A DNA stretch of 64,000 nt from an uncultured Paenibacillaceae bacterium (GCA_913056365.1 CAJXLT010000001.1:1137071-1201070); one strand, 5' to 3'. Counted from the stretch's first letter, positions 8,852-17,915 are shown. Program-made: numbers and translations. The notes: generated by a model not told the origin, from the letters alone.

Positions 8852-8942
8852 TCAATCAGATACATATACCTTCTGACCGACTTCAATCGTTCCGGTCTTC
8901 TTAACTGAAGCGTATACACCGAAGCACTGGTTCAGAATGCAC
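8852..8942 (-). pseudogene. C-terminal fragment of a MOSC-domain protein
   Basis: Directly after the Nudix stop codon the same frame reads CILNQCFGVYASVKKTGTIE then VGQKVYVSD and TGA. This is the end of a MOSC (molybdenum-cofactor sulfurase C-terminal-like) domain, such as YiiM. It has no start codon of its own and is about 28 residues long, so it is a remnant left by a deletion. Confidence 0.65.
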
Positions 8943-9419
8943 CTATTCTTCTCGATTAATAAAATGCTTGATTTCATAGTTATGCTTAAGTTGATCCAGA
9001 TCTGTTGCTTGCTTCAAGAATGGCGGGACGATCGAGTACTGATCGAACTGCTTAATTGGAATCCATCTGCTGATGGAGATGCCTTCTCGACAACTGAAAT
9101 CTTCGGCGGTTACATCCAGCTCATCTTCAATTTGTACGAAATAATAGAAGCCGATCTCATGATAGGCTGTGCCTTGCAGATGAAATAAATTTTCGCCAAC
9201 CCACACCAACCGTTGGTCCTTCACCTTCCATCCGTATTCTTCATCGATTTCCCTTCTAATTGTGGCAGGAGAGTCTTCCATCATCTCCACCCTGCCACCT
9301 GGCAGGAACCAGTACTCATCTTCTCTGAATCGTTGAAACAACATGCGGTCTTCCTGCATAATCAGATAAGCTGCTCTTAAATTGAATGTTTGCGTCTCAT
9401 TTGCTTTGAATGAGATCAT
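8943..9419 (-). CDS. Nudix hydrolase
   Basis: About 158 residues. The Nudix box is complete (GRVEMMEDSPATIRREIDEE followed by YG), with the usual LPGG just before it. Hydrolyses a nucleoside diphosphate linked to another group; the substrate is not predictable. The ATG at 9419 has AGAAGGAG upstream. It overlaps the preceding membrane-protein gene by 23 bp, so the two are probably one transcript. A MOSC remnant follows the stop. Confidence 0.88.
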   Translation of the reverse strand: MISFKANETQTFNLRAAYLIMQEDRMLFQRFREDEYWFLPGGRVEMMEDSPATIRREIDEEYGWKVKDQRLVWVGENLFHLQGTAYHEIGFYYFVQIEDELDVTAEDFSCREGISISRWIPIKQFDQYSIVPPFLKQATDLDQLKHNYEIKHFINREE

Positions 9420-9744
9420 TCGTTTCGTCACTCCTTCTTCGATTCCATCGTTTCCATAAACCTGCGACCAAGATCAAAAATCCTACCAAGCGAAGCGTCT
9501 GCCTAAATATAGAATAGAGCGTAACCAACTCGCCGAGAGTCATGTTGTCTGGAAGAGTGTTTCTTATACTGGAATCTAACATCCCATTCATATACAGAGG
9601 TGCGAGTAATGTCAAAATTTCTAAGAGTAGCATAATACCGAAGAAGATCATGCCTTCGACAAAAGCGAACTTCTTACAGATGACAAGCCCTACAACGAAT
9701 GCGATGAAGGTAGCGATAGTCCCCATAACTATAACCGTCGACAA
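9397..9744 (-). CDS. Three-span membrane protein, unknown
   Basis: A 115-residue protein with hydrophobic segments at about 1-22, 28-50 and 84-97, ending in a charged tail (KRWNRRRSDETNDLIQSK). A TTG at 9744 follows AGAGGGAG at good spacing; the ATG six codons later is an alternative. Resembles DUF4149/DUF2569-like small membrane proteins in layout only. Overlaps the Nudix gene. Confidence 0.6.
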   Translation of the reverse strand: MSTVIVMGTIATFIAFVVGLVICKKFAFVEGMIFFGIMLLLEILTLLAPLYMNGMLDSSIRNTLPDNMTLGELVTLYSIFRQTLRLVGFLILVAGLWKRWNRRRSDETNDLIQSK

Positions 9745-9857
9745 TCGATCACTCCCTCTTGATTAGTTACTTCTCCCATTGGTGTATTCATGACGGTGGT
9801 CAACCACAATCTGCCGTCACTTCTTCTATTTCAACATCCATCATATATGCTCACCCA

Positions 9858-10520
9858 CTAGGATACGAACGCTATGAACGAAAATATAATGAAAAAGATT
9901 ATGATTAATCCAATACCCATTAATATGACTGTTAGCAGTGCCTTCCATGCTGAGAATTGATGCGCTTCACCCAAGCATTTCAAAAATATGATTATCCCCC
10001 AGATGCCGATCACTACCTCCATGATCGCTATAATCAAATAGGTAATAGACAACCCTATACTGCTATCCAATCTAGGTGTCTCGGTTGTAAAGTTATCCGC
10101 TCCGAACAAGAAGAACGAAGGAATCCATAGTAGTAAAGTAACTACTGCCGGAATATAAGCATACGCAAGTGATAATCGAACATCTCTATATTCCCCCGTA
10201 CCTCCCAGCATTAGACCTATCCAATACACAATACCGCCAATGATAAAATAATAGATGACAGCTCCTATGAGTGTTCCAATGATTATGGAGACAAACATCA
10301 TGATTAGTGAGGAGTCATCAGCGGCACTCTTCATCGATGCTTGATTCAAGGCATATACGAATCCACCTAAGAGAAGAAGCAGCAATACATGCGGTTCATC
10401 AGTAGGTTGATTAATAATTTCCCTCATTGTTTTCCTAGGTCGCGTCCAAATCTGTAACCAATAACCCCAATGATTATCCGGTAGATTCGATGCGGTTTCT
10501 TGATTCGTATTCATTTCCAT
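9858..10520 (-). CDS. YIP1-family integral membrane protein
   Basis: A 220-residue protein: a cytoplasmic N-terminus with WTRPRKTMREIINQPTDEPH, then five hydrophobic segments. The WxRPRxTxRxI motif before the first span is typical of bacterial Yip1-domain proteins. Function in bacteria is not established. ATG at 10520 with GGAGGAA upstream. Confidence 0.75.
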   Translation of the reverse strand: MEMNTNQETASNLPDNHWGYWLQIWTRPRKTMREIINQPTDEPHVLLLLLLGGFVYALNQASMKSAADDSSLIMMFVSIIIGTLIGAVIYYFIIGGIVYWIGLMLGGTGEYRDVRLSLAYAYIPAVVTLLLWIPSFFLFGADNFTTETPRLDSSIGLSITYLIIAIMEVVIGIWGIIIFLKCLGEAHQFSAWKALLTVILMGIGLIIIFFIIFSFIAFVS

Positions 10521-10568
10521 GTAAGTTCCTCCAGTCTATGCATGTATATATTGTCAATCCATTCAACC

Positions 10569-11429
10569 TCATATCCTGAGCGCACCTTCGATACACGTCA
10601 CAGCATGACCACCTATTAGAATGCTTCCGATCTCTAAGTAACGAACTTCAACTCGTCCATGACGACCAACACAAGTCCCCTGTCTTGCTACATAACGCCG
10701 TTCGTCCAGCAGTTTAAATTCCCTGATTAGCGTTGCCACACAGCCATTCCCGCTCCCGCATACAGGGTCCTCCGCAACACCTTCACCTGGGGCGAAAGAG
10801 CGTACTTCCACCTGATATTCAGACGCTTCCTCTGCAAAACCAAATACCGTTACCCCTGTCACTCCCCGCGGAGTTAGTGAAGCTAATCGTGATTGATCTG
10901 GTCTTAAGTGAAGCACTGTATCTGCGTCGGGCAATTGAAGTGTGAGCCAAACCGCGCCAACATCAACTCTCGCATGTACTCTGACTTGACGTGATTGGAT
11001 ACCTAACGCATTGGCAAGTTCATGTAAATCCGCTGGCTGTATATTAGATATCTTCGGTTCAGGTAAAGCCAGAAACAACTTGTTGTCCTCCACTTGAATG
11101 GACACCAATCCACTCCCACACTCTTGCACCAAACAGCCCTCTGACCTTGGTTTCATACCCTGTTGTAGCCAAGCATAAGCCGAACCAATAGTAGGATGTC
11201 CTGCAAACGGCAGTTCACTATTCGGGGTGAAGATGCGCAATCTGTAATCTGCTTGGGGAGTAGTCGGTCGGCATACAAACGTCGTCTCAGATAAGTTCGT
11301 CCAATTGGCGATAGCCTGCATCTCTTTTGTGCTCAAGTCATTGCCATCCAGCACGACAGCAACCGGATTCCCTCTATATGGAGTATCGGTAAACACATCT
11401 ACTTGTTGAAAAGGAATTTCGCGTACCAT
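10569..11429 (-). CDS. PhzF-family isomerase/epimerase-like protein
   Basis: About 286 residues. Shows the family start FQQVDVFTDTPYRGNPVAVV, the catalytic glutamate (about residue 48) in NLSETTFV, FAGHPTIGSAYAW, and the second-domain counterpart EDPVCGSGNGCVA. Homologues isomerise a dihydro-hydroxyanthranilate (PhzF) or have unknown substrates (YddE-like). No phenazine genes are nearby, so a general metabolic role is more likely. Start at 11429 has AAGGTGG upstream; a longer frame to 11465 overlaps the small upstream gene. Confidence 0.88.
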   Translation of the reverse strand: MVREIPFQQVDVFTDTPYRGNPVAVVLDGNDLSTKEMQAIANWTNLSETTFVCRPTTPQADYRLRIFTPNSELPFAGHPTIGSAYAWLQQGMKPRSEGCLVQECGSGLVSIQVEDNKLFLALPEPKISNIQPADLHELANALGIQSRQVRVHARVDVGAVWLTLQLPDADTVLHLRPDQSRLASLTPRGVTGVTVFGFAEEASEYQVEVRSFAPGEGVAEDPVCGSGNGCVATLIREFKLLDERRYVARQGTCVGRHGRVEVRYLEIGSILIGGHAVTCIEGALRI

Positions 11430-11451
11430 GTTCACCGCCACCTTAACACAG

Positions 11452-11613
11452 TTATTCTCTATCAATCATTTTCATAATGACTTCCTTAAACTGTCCGATC
11501 AATACTAATAAAAACCCCAGAATTGCAAAGATATATGCTCTTCCATGCCAGTCATTCTCTGGTTCTATTTGCAAGAACACCCCAAGTATCATAAAGGCAA
11601 TGCCCGACAGCAT
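11452..11613 (-). CDS. Short two-span membrane protein, unknown
   Basis: Reads MLSGIAFMILGVFLQIEPEN then a second hydrophobic stretch (YIFAILGFLLVLIGQFKEVI) and ends at 11452: 53 residues. An in-frame extension IRLGSPIRI lies behind a strong AAGGAGGG at about 11642-11649, so translation may begin at an ATT near 11640 or a CTG nearby; the ATG at 11613 is 27 bp from that ribosome site. It overlaps the longest PhzF reading. No family known. Confidence 0.55.
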   Translation of the reverse strand: MLSGIAFMILGVFLQIEPENDWHGRAYIFAILGFLLVLIGQFKEVIMKMIDRE

Positions 11614-11673
11614 AATTCGTATTGGAGATCCCAGTCTAATCCCTCCTTGTGACGTGATACATTTTACTTTCTA

Positions 11674-12492
11674 TCATCGTAAGTGAAAGGCATACACAGG
11701 ATAGCTTTCCTGCGCTTCGAATCCTAACTTCAATGCCAGCTTATGTGATGGTATATTCTGATAGGTCGTCTCCCATAAGGGAAACATGTTGTCACTTAGC
11801 ATATATTCGATTAACTGACTTGCAGCTAGAGTGGCATACCCTTGCTTCCTCAGTCCTGCATCAAAGGTATCTACATCAACACAATATTCATTCCCGTATA
11901 CGAAGCCATTATTTCTGCATATGGATAGGATCTGATTGTCTATTCTCAAAGCTACGCCTGGACTCGTGATCTCCTTAAATGATGAATCGACATACGGCAG
12001 ATCATGATAGTGCTTAGGAAGTATTTCGAATTCTGTGAAATCAACAGTGATATCTTCGGAAGATGATAGACGCGATGTGTTCATGTCCCGAAACTTCTCT
12101 ACATTTAAGGTATATATCGATTCATAATGCTTCTCTACCTTCATGGTATTATCGAAACCAGATAAAAATAAATCATCCCAACAGGCTGCATCTGCTGTAT
12201 AAATTTCGAACCAATCGACATCTCGATCCCAACAATCCGGTATGACTACATCATGAATAAACTGATTGAAATGTTCTTTCTCTGTTTCATTGCTCAGGCT
12301 GCCTTCTGCATACATCCATCTGCCTATCGCCCATACCACAGCTACACTCGGTGCATGAACGTGATTCACATAAACTCTGCCTGGATAGGTCCCGTGTATG
12401 ACAGATAATGCAGGAACATATTGCTTCTTCTCGGCAAACAAAAATACGATCTTCATGAAGTCAGACGAGGATAATTCGATAAATCCTTCCAC
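11674..12492 (-). CDS. GNAT acetyltransferase (GNAT_acetyltran type)
   Basis: A 272-residue protein of the long GNAT class (PF12746-like) with an N-terminal lobe (WAIGRWMYAEGS) and a C-terminal catalytic lobe containing AGLRKQGYATLAASQLIEYM and NIPSHKLALKLGFEA. Acetylates an unknown small molecule. The GTG at 12492 directly follows the stop of the short upstream gene and has no clear ribosome site, so it may depend on coupling to that gene. Confidence 0.8.
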   Translation of the reverse strand: MEGFIELSSSDFMKIVFLFAEKKQYVPALSVIHGTYPGRVYVNHVHAPSVAVVWAIGRWMYAEGSLSNETEKEHFNQFIHDVVIPDCWDRDVDWFEIYTADAACWDDLFLSGFDNTMKVEKHYESIYTLNVEKFRDMNTSRLSSSEDITVDFTEFEILPKHYHDLPYVDSSFKEITSPGVALRIDNQILSICRNNGFVYGNEYCVDVDTFDAGLRKQGYATLAASQLIEYMLSDNMFPLWETTYQNIPSHKLALKLGFEAQESYPVYAFHLR

Positions 12493-12651
12493 TTATTTCT
12501 CAACTATTACCAAGGAATTCGACGCGTTACCTTGGCCATTGCTCATTGGATTCTGACTGATGACTTTCCAGCCTTCTGATAATAGTTGATTCAATTCGTC
12601 AAGGTTGTTTTTCTTTTCGGTCAGATAATATACAATGACTGCTTTTTGCAT
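12493..12651 (-). CDS. Small unknown protein, DUF4177-like layout
   Basis: Fifty-two residues: MQKAVIVYYLTEKKNNLDEL, then NQLLSEGWKVISQNPMS and an end strand SLVIVEK. The NxxLxEGWKVxS pattern resembles short proteins with a beta-hairpin and helix (DUF4177-like). Its stop codon touches the GTG start of the GNAT gene. The 224 bp upstream (12652-12875) show no other gene. Confidence 0.55.
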   Translation of the reverse strand: MQKAVIVYYLTEKKNNLDELNQLLSEGWKVISQNPMSNGQGNASNSLVIVEK

Positions 12652-12875
12652 GATTGTTCAACTCACTTTCATCCATTTACAGAATCCCAACTTCCCTTGT
12701 TTGCAAATGTTCTGAAATCTCGCCCTTCATTTCCTATTTTCTTCCTTCCATTAAGCTATGTAGAACAATGCGGGTTGGCATTTATTCTCAAAATTATAAC
12801 ATACCTACTGCGGTTTCCAAGTAAAATCTTGTATGTGGACATTACGCTGATCACCAAGTCAAGCAAATAGAAGAG

Positions 12876-13331
12876 CTAACCTTCGTTGGGTCTCCTTGCA
12901 TACTTAGCTTTGATCATCATGAACATCTTATACATGCCGTATCCGATCACAAATCCAACTGAATTTAATATAAAGTCATCTATATCAAAGCTCCCTCTTC
13001 GGAGTAAGAACTGCTGAGACTCTAATAGGAACAGCCCGAGGAAAAATACCACATATGACTTCCGTAAGCCTACACCGATGACAAATGGAAGCAAGAAGCC
13101 GAATGGCATGAATACACCAATATTCCCGAGCAGATTCACTACCCAAATCTCAGTATTAAACTTATCAAATTGAAGAAAATGCCGGATTGTCTTAAATGGC
13201 ACAAGGTTATACATGTAGCTGGAATAAGTAAACCTATACCCTCTGCCAAATCCAATAAGCATCCAGTAGGATAGTAGAACCGTATAACCTAGTAAACTTG
13301 CCGTTACCAATTTGTGAAATGTATTCTTCAT
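12876..13331 (-). CDS. VanZ-family membrane protein
   Basis: About 151 residues, four hydrophobic segments, with YNLVPFKTIRHFLQ, NLLGNIGVFMPFGFLLPF, SQQFLLRRGSFDIDDFILN and a final GFVIGYGMY. The NLxGNxxxFxPFGxxLP and DxDDxxxN motifs define VanZ. VanZ of Tn1546 gives low teicoplanin resistance; chromosomal homologues have unknown roles. Start at 13331 follows GAGGG; a longer start at 13367 lacks a ribosome site. Confidence 0.88.
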   Translation of the reverse strand: MKNTFHKLVTASLLGYTVLLSYWMLIGFGRGYRFTYSSYMYNLVPFKTIRHFLQFDKFNTEIWVVNLLGNIGVFMPFGFLLPFVIGVGLRKSYVVFFLGLFLLESQQFLLRRGSFDIDDFILNSVGFVIGYGMYKMFMMIKAKYARRPNEG

Positions 13332-13373
13332 CCAAATCCCTCTCGTCATTCTGACCTTGTGTTTCATTACTAG

Positions 13374-14189
13374 TTATCCATTAAAATAATCAATGCCTCG
13401 TTTCATGGCAGCAGTACGCAAGCTCTTGACTGCCCTTACGACGGATGGCCGTTTGTCAGACAACAATATAGCTATCACTTCTTCTTGTAATGGGTCTACA
13501 TACTTCAACCCTTCAGCAGATGTGAATATCTTGGCTATATTCCATCTAACTTGCTCATTGTCAATGTGAATCCATGTTCGCATTCTTCGAATGACATGTG
13601 CAGGGAAATACCTTAACAAACCATCACCTATGGCGAATGCACCTACATTCTTCTTCACATAGGAATCCGTATCGTATAGCAGCGGCTCTACCAGATCTAT
13701 AAGTTGATCTGCTTTCGTCTCATCTCTGGACTTCGCTGTATATTTCACAGCGACTGCCACCGCTCTGCGGATATTGGGAGAGGAACTTCGGATACACTCT
13801 AACATTGTTGCGTAATAAGTTTCGAAATGATGGTTTAATACAATACTGCATGCACTTGCCGCCCACTCTCGCACTTCCCAGTTTGAGGAATCTGCTAATT
13901 GATACAGTCTATGATTCGCATCTTGTGGATTTACATGATAATGTTCAGCAAGTAAGATTGCTCCCAGCTCTTCTCCAACTGTGCTTGCAGAATCAACCAA
14001 GGCACATGCCATCTTATATGTATCATTAGAAGCATCTTCATAGTGGGTTCGAATCATCTTCAATGCTTTCACCTTAACTACTTGTGCAGGTGTGTTAGCA
14101 TGATTGGTAGATAGACCCTCTAAGACATTCAACATTTCTCGCACATCTCGAGATTCTAATGCATGCAAGAAGTGTGATTCCCAAGACAT
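13374..14189 (-). CDS. HEAT-repeat protein (AlkD-like or PBS-lyase-like)
   Basis: A 271-residue all-helical protein with repeated WEVREWAASACSIV, NIRRAVAVAVKYTA and VRWNIAKIFTSAEG units, the pattern of HEAT/DNA-alkylation-repair-type solenoids. Such proteins either excise alkylated bases or act as scaffolds; the AlkD catalytic residues cannot be assigned with certainty. No signal peptide. Ends 43 bp before the chosen VanZ start. Confidence 0.7.
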   Translation of the reverse strand: MSWESHFLHALESRDVREMLNVLEGLSTNHANTPAQVVKVKALKMIRTHYEDASNDTYKMACALVDSASTVGEELGAILLAEHYHVNPQDANHRLYQLADSSNWEVREWAASACSIVLNHHFETYYATMLECIRSSSPNIRRAVAVAVKYTAKSRDETKADQLIDLVEPLLYDTDSYVKKNVGAFAIGDGLLRYFPAHVIRRMRTWIHIDNEQVRWNIAKIFTSAEGLKYVDPLQEEVIAILLSDKRPSVVRAVKSLRTAAMKRGIDYFNG

Positions 14190-14209
14190 CTTGTCACCTC
14201 CGTAGTGAC

Positions 14210-15145
14210 TTACAACTCAAAAACCTCGCCATTATGCAATGTCACAATCACCTTGAATTGGTACTCAGGATACTCGTTATGCTCTACAGGGGCACCAGTA
14301 TCTGCATGCGAAATCGTCACCCTATAATCACCGTATTCTACACCGTTCTCGTCTGTAGCTATTTCACCATACTCCATATCTGGAACGGATTCAGGATCGA
14401 TCTCGCCAGCCGCGATCTGAAGTCTTAACTTATCTCTAGCCTCGGCATTCACGATATTGTGATCGGTTACGTCTTGCGCGAACACTTCCTCACCTTCATA
14501 ATAAGCTTTCACTACTACACTGTTGATTTTCAAATCAAGTTTACTGAATGTCTGATTCCTCACAGAGAAGGTATAGACTGTTCTTTCTTCATTGGTGCCT
14601 GTACCCGAAGACGTTACACTAATTCTGTTATCCATGTCACTATGAATATGGTGGGGATAGGAGGAAGTATTCAGCTTCTTGTAACTCCCGTCTTCCGATT
14701 GTTGGTATATGTCCATGATATAATCGTCTGTATAAGCTAACTCAACCTCGCACGAATAGTCTATTCCATTGGATGTGATACACGCATATTCTTTGGATTC
14801 AGTGTCATCTTGTGTGGAGGCTCGAACATAAACAGTTGCCTGCTCATCTGCCTGCTTAAGCGTGAATGTCACTAGTGATTGAATCGTTTCGGCTTGTGAA
14901 TCTACCGTTTCATAAGTAGACTTATAATTCGTCACCAAACTTTGTTGTTCGTTGATAACATTCTCGACTTGATTTAAGAAGGTCTGACTTGCGTGGTTGA
15001 AGTTCTGGTTCATGTTCGATTCCATATTGGACAGTCGATTCTGCATCGTTTCCATTTCACCTTTAAGCCTGAAGTTTTGATTGATAATCAAGACAATGAC
15101 TATAATCAAACCAATCATGATCGCCATGTATCTCTTGTTGTCCAT
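14210..15145 (-). CDS. Membrane-anchored coiled-coil protein, unknown
   Basis: A 311-residue protein. One transmembrane helix at about 8-22 (MIGLIIVIVLIINQN) is followed by a coiled coil (about 27-100) and an outer beta-rich region with many acidic and threonine residues. Probably an N-in/C-out surface protein. No enzymatic motif and no family recognised. Confidence 0.65.
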   Translation of the reverse strand: MDNKRYMAIMIGLIIVIVLIINQNFRLKGEMETMQNRLSNMESNMNQNFNHASQTFLNQVENVINEQQSLVTNYKSTYETVDSQAETIQSLVTFTLKQADEQATVYVRASTQDDTESKEYACITSNGIDYSCEVELAYTDDYIMDIYQQSEDGSYKKLNTSSYPHHIHSDMDNRISVTSSGTGTNEERTVYTFSVRNQTFSKLDLKINSVVVKAYYEGEEVFAQDVTDHNIVNAEARDKLRLQIAAGEIDPESVPDMEYGEIATDENGVEYGDYRVTISHADTGAPVEHNEYPEYQFKVIVTLHNGEVFEL

Positions 15146-15271
15146 AGTGTTATTGCCCTCCTAATTTGTATGTTCTCATGAGCTCATCACTACTTTCTTC
15201 CCAACGACCAATACTCTATGCAATTGTAAATGTACACATTTCGCATCAAAGCCAGCTAGTCTTCCTCTCGA

Positions 15272-15646
15272 TTAAAAATTTTTCATTTCATCCGGAACGA
15301 TTACAATATCCTCAACTTTCACTTCCCCTGCAATCTCAGGGGTCAGATTGACAAGTACCATTTCCCCGGTGTCAAATGTCAGCAATTCAAAATTTCTAAA
15401 TGAAAGACTTCCGGAAGAACGATCATTCATCTGTACAAGGTCCTCAAATTGTTCCTTTAACTTCTGCTTTCCAAGATATTCTTGTCTTCCTTCATTGAAC
15501 AAATTAGTGAAAGCATCGAAATCATTATGCACGGGCGAAACGTTCAATAACATGGTCGTATTCTCAGGACTGTCTGGCTTGATTTCAGATGTGCAGCCTA
15601 CTACAATGATCAGAAGTAATAGTGAAATGGTAACTTTCCTACTCAC
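15272..15646 (-). CDS. Small lipoprotein, unknown
   Basis: A 124-residue protein with a lipoprotein signal (MSRKVTISLLLLIIVVGC, lipobox VVGC, cysteine 18). The mature part is about 105 residues, rich in acidic residues. No domain recognised. It may be co-expressed with the membrane-anchored protein upstream, 126 bp away. Confidence 0.7.
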   Translation of the reverse strand: MSRKVTISLLLLIIVVGCTSEIKPDSPENTTMLLNVSPVHNDFDAFTNLFNEGRQEYLGKQKLKEQFEDLVQMNDRSSGSLSFRNFELLTFDTGEMVLVNLTPEIAGEVKVEDIVIVPDEMKNF

Positions 15647-15699
15647 AGTTCATTCCTCCTCTCCATCTTATAAACCATATACCCCTCTACACATAGGAA

Positions 15700-16066
15700 T
15701 CAACCTTGTAATGTTCTACGATTACTTGCCAACCATTGATACAATGCTGGATTCGTATATGTTTCATACATAACAGCGTGCCCGTGCCCCAAACCCTTGT
15801 ATTTTGTAAAATGAGGCGTTTCACCGTTATGCGTTAATGCTTGGATCATCGTTGCCGATTCTGATATGGGAACAACTTCATCATCTTCACAGTGAAAGGC
15901 CCATACAGGAATTTTCGTCATCTAACAACTGAAGGTCACTGCCTCGTTTCTTCATTCCATGTAGAAATACGATCAATGGTAGCGATCCCTCAAACACCTT
16001 CGGCAAAAATAGTCTGTATCCGATAGTCATCCCATTATGGTTCAACAAATGATTAGATGTCGGCAT
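15700..16066 (-). pseudogene. Alpha/beta hydrolase with internal deletion
   Basis: N-terminal part MPTSNHLLNHNGMTIGYRLF then PLIVFLHGMKKRGSDLQLLDD (oxyanion HGxxxRG motif). The C-terminal part in another frame is VWAFHCEDDEVVPISESATM and GLGHGHAVMYETY, carrying the acid and histidine regions. The central 90 or so residues with the GxSxGG nucleophile are missing and the frame changes at the junction near 15905. Related to prolyl-oligopeptidase/phospholipase-like esterases. The start at 16066 has GAGGGG upstream. Confidence 0.8.
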
Positions 16067-16188
16067 TACCTTCACCCCTCGTGATGATTCATAAGATTTT
16101 CGTAACACTGGATTTCTAGATCATTATACTACAAAATGGAACCATATTCCGAAACCAAGTTTCATACAGCAAAACAAGGAGGGGTTCA

Positions 16189-16566
16189 ATGTCATTCCAA
16201 TTCTATGGGATCGATCACGTACAATTGGCTGCGCCAGAAGGCTGCGAATCTGAAAGCCGCACATTCTTCGCTGACTTATTGGGATGGGTGGAAATCCCTA
16301 AACCGGAGAACCTAAGAAAACGCGGTGGTGTTTGGTTTCAATGTGGAATTCATCAGGTACACATCGGCGTTCAGAAGGATTTTGTTCCTGCTACTAAAGC
16401 CCACCCCGCATTTCATGTGCAGCATATTGATGCCTTGCGGAAATATCTAATTGATAAGGGTATCCACATCATAGATGATCAAGCGCGTTCCGATGAAGAG
16501 ATAACACGCTTCTATCTTCACGATCCTTTTGGCAATCGACTTGAATTTCTGGAGACAGACTCCTGA
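16189..16566 (+). CDS. VOC-family (glyoxalase/dioxygenase-like) protein
   Basis: A 125-residue single VOC domain: IDHVQLAAPEGCESESRTFF, then WFQCGIHQVHIGV, AHPAFHVQHIDAL and RFYLHDPFGNRLEFLE. The metal-site pattern H...E is present. One of few plus-strand genes. RBS AAGGAGGGG upstream of ATG 16189. Substrate unknown; such proteins can be small-molecule enzymes or drug binders. Confidence 0.88.
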   Translation: MSFQFYGIDHVQLAAPEGCESESRTFFADLLGWVEIPKPENLRKRGGVWFQCGIHQVHIGVQKDFVPATKAHPAFHVQHIDALRKYLIDKGIHIIDDQARSDEEITRFYLHDPFGNRLEFLETDS

Positions 16567-16615
16567 TTGCGAATTGTCGCAACAGGGGTTACTGTCATAC
16601 ACTTCGACATCCATG

Positions 16616-17035
16616 TTATCTACTCCCTGTTTCCTTCCTCATGCTGTTCTCCATCCACTTTCGCTCTATCAAATAAAACAACTCACCCATGTTCAGTCCA
16701 GCAGGTAACTGATCTACAAACTTCACTTCCTCAATTTCATAATCAAGTAAGTCGGTTAATTGCGTGATTGCTGCATAGAATACCATCCCATAACTTCCAT
16801 TCCATTGAATGATTCCGAACGGCTCTAATTCGGATTGTATAGCACCGGTTTCCTCGTACAGCTCTCTTCTTGCTGCTGCCTCTACTGATTCGCCCTGTTC
16901 CCTGTTGCCGCCAGGTATCTCCCAACCACCGCGCTTAGTATTCTTGATAATCACTAATTTATCGTTATATTTCGCCAGAAGGATAACGAACTTTATCTCG
17001 TTCTGATTGATTTCGCTCAGTTCAAACCATGTCAT
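16616..17035 (-). CDS. Nudix hydrolase, MutT-like
   Basis: About 139 residues. The Nudix box GNREQGESVEAAARRELYEE TG is complete, with WEIPGG before it. Resembles the short MutT/YtkD-like group that cleans up nucleotides or phosphate-linked compounds. ATG at 17035 with GAGGAA upstream. Convergent with the VOC gene at 16566, with about 50 bp between stops. Confidence 0.86.
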   Translation of the reverse strand: MTWFELSEINQNEIKFVILLAKYNDKLVIIKNTKRGGWEIPGGNREQGESVEAAARRELYEETGAIQSELEPFGIIQWNGSYGMVFYAAITQLTDLLDYEIEEVKFVDQLPAGLNMGELFYLIERKWMENSMRKETGSR

Positions 17036-17077
17036 CAATTGCGTTTCCTCACTTCTGCAGCTAATAATGCGGTGTTA

Positions 17078-17557
17078 TTATCTAGCTTCAATATATTCCT
17101 TCATTGGCTCCATGTGGTGCTGATCGTGCCATATAAAGTCCTGTAAGTATTGAGGGATATAAAAGTCACTCCCGTCCCCATCGATATAATTCTGAGCCAC
17201 TGCGTCCTCTGGCAATGATTCAATCGCTACAATAATCTTATTCCGATAGTATAACGCTTTCTCAACTAGTTCGTCAGTATTTATCGTCTTAGCGTAACGT
17301 ATTGCCTTGCGATTAAATTCGTCGAAATCCAAGTGCTTGAGCGTGATCTTCTCACCCGAAGCTATCTTCTCAATGGCTTCCTCATAAAAATACTGATCCC
17401 ATAGCATGATATGACATACGATATCCCTAACCGTCCATTTCCCAGGTTCCAAGCATGCGTTCCATGTTCGTTCCTCTAAGTCCCGCAGGGAGCTGGAAAA
17501 ATCAATCCATTCCTTGAATGCTTCGAGTAATTGTTTGTATTCACTGCACACTGCCAT
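17078..17557 (-). CDS. DinB/DfsB-like four-helix protein (ClbS-type)
   Basis: About 159 residues. EPGKWTVRDIVCHIMLWDQY, an N-terminal helix and the C-terminal FIWHDQHHMEPMKEYI give three conserved histidines of the DinB-like four-helix fold, which often binds metal or bacillithiol. Closest in layout to the ClbS/DfsB subgroup. Starts at 17557 (GAGGTG close by). Confidence 0.8.
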   Translation of the reverse strand: MAVCSEYKQLLEAFKEWIDFSSSLRDLEERTWNACLEPGKWTVRDIVCHIMLWDQYFYEEAIEKIASGEKITLKHLDFDEFNRKAIRYAKTINTDELVEKALYYRNKIIVAIESLPEDAVAQNYIDGDGSDFYIPQYLQDFIWHDQHHMEPMKEYIEAR

Positions 17558-17582
17558 TGTCACCTCATTCTATGTAAGTTGG

Positions 17583-17855
17583 TTATTCGCTATCGAGTTC
17601 TTTCCAATTAACCTTGATGACTTCCCAGTCATCACCAAATGTCACCGTCTGATCAATTTTGATTTGATCCCATACTTCTTGCTCGTCTATATGAACAGCT
17701 ATTAGGGTGTCATCTTTACCTGATACGGACACATAGTATCTGCCGCCTTGTTCATATTTTTCTTTTACAATTCGTGTGGTTTCGGTTACTTCTTCTTGTA
17801 ATTGACAACCGACCATGAGTGTAACAATTAGTAGTGTGAGGATCATTCGCTTCAT
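17583..17855 (-). CDS. Small lipoprotein, unknown
   Basis: Ninety residues with lipoprotein signal MKRMILTLLIVTLMVGC (cysteine 17). The mature part is a small beta domain (GGRYYVSVSGKDDTLIAVHI) of about 70 residues. Similar to many short Bacillales lipoproteins of unknown role. Confidence 0.7.
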   Translation of the reverse strand: MKRMILTLLIVTLMVGCQLQEEVTETTRIVKEKYEQGGRYYVSVSGKDDTLIAVHIDEQEVWDQIKIDQTVTFGDDWEVIKVNWKELDSE

Positions 17856-17915
17856 GGGCTACTCCTTCCCCGTACTCACGGCAAGCTCATTTCAATAGTC
17901 CTCTCAATCTGACTT

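Noticed and set aside
9745..9857. Short peptide MMDVEIEEVTADCG before the YIP1 gene's 3' end
   Set aside because: Fourteen codons only; a frameshifted continuation is possible but not convincing.
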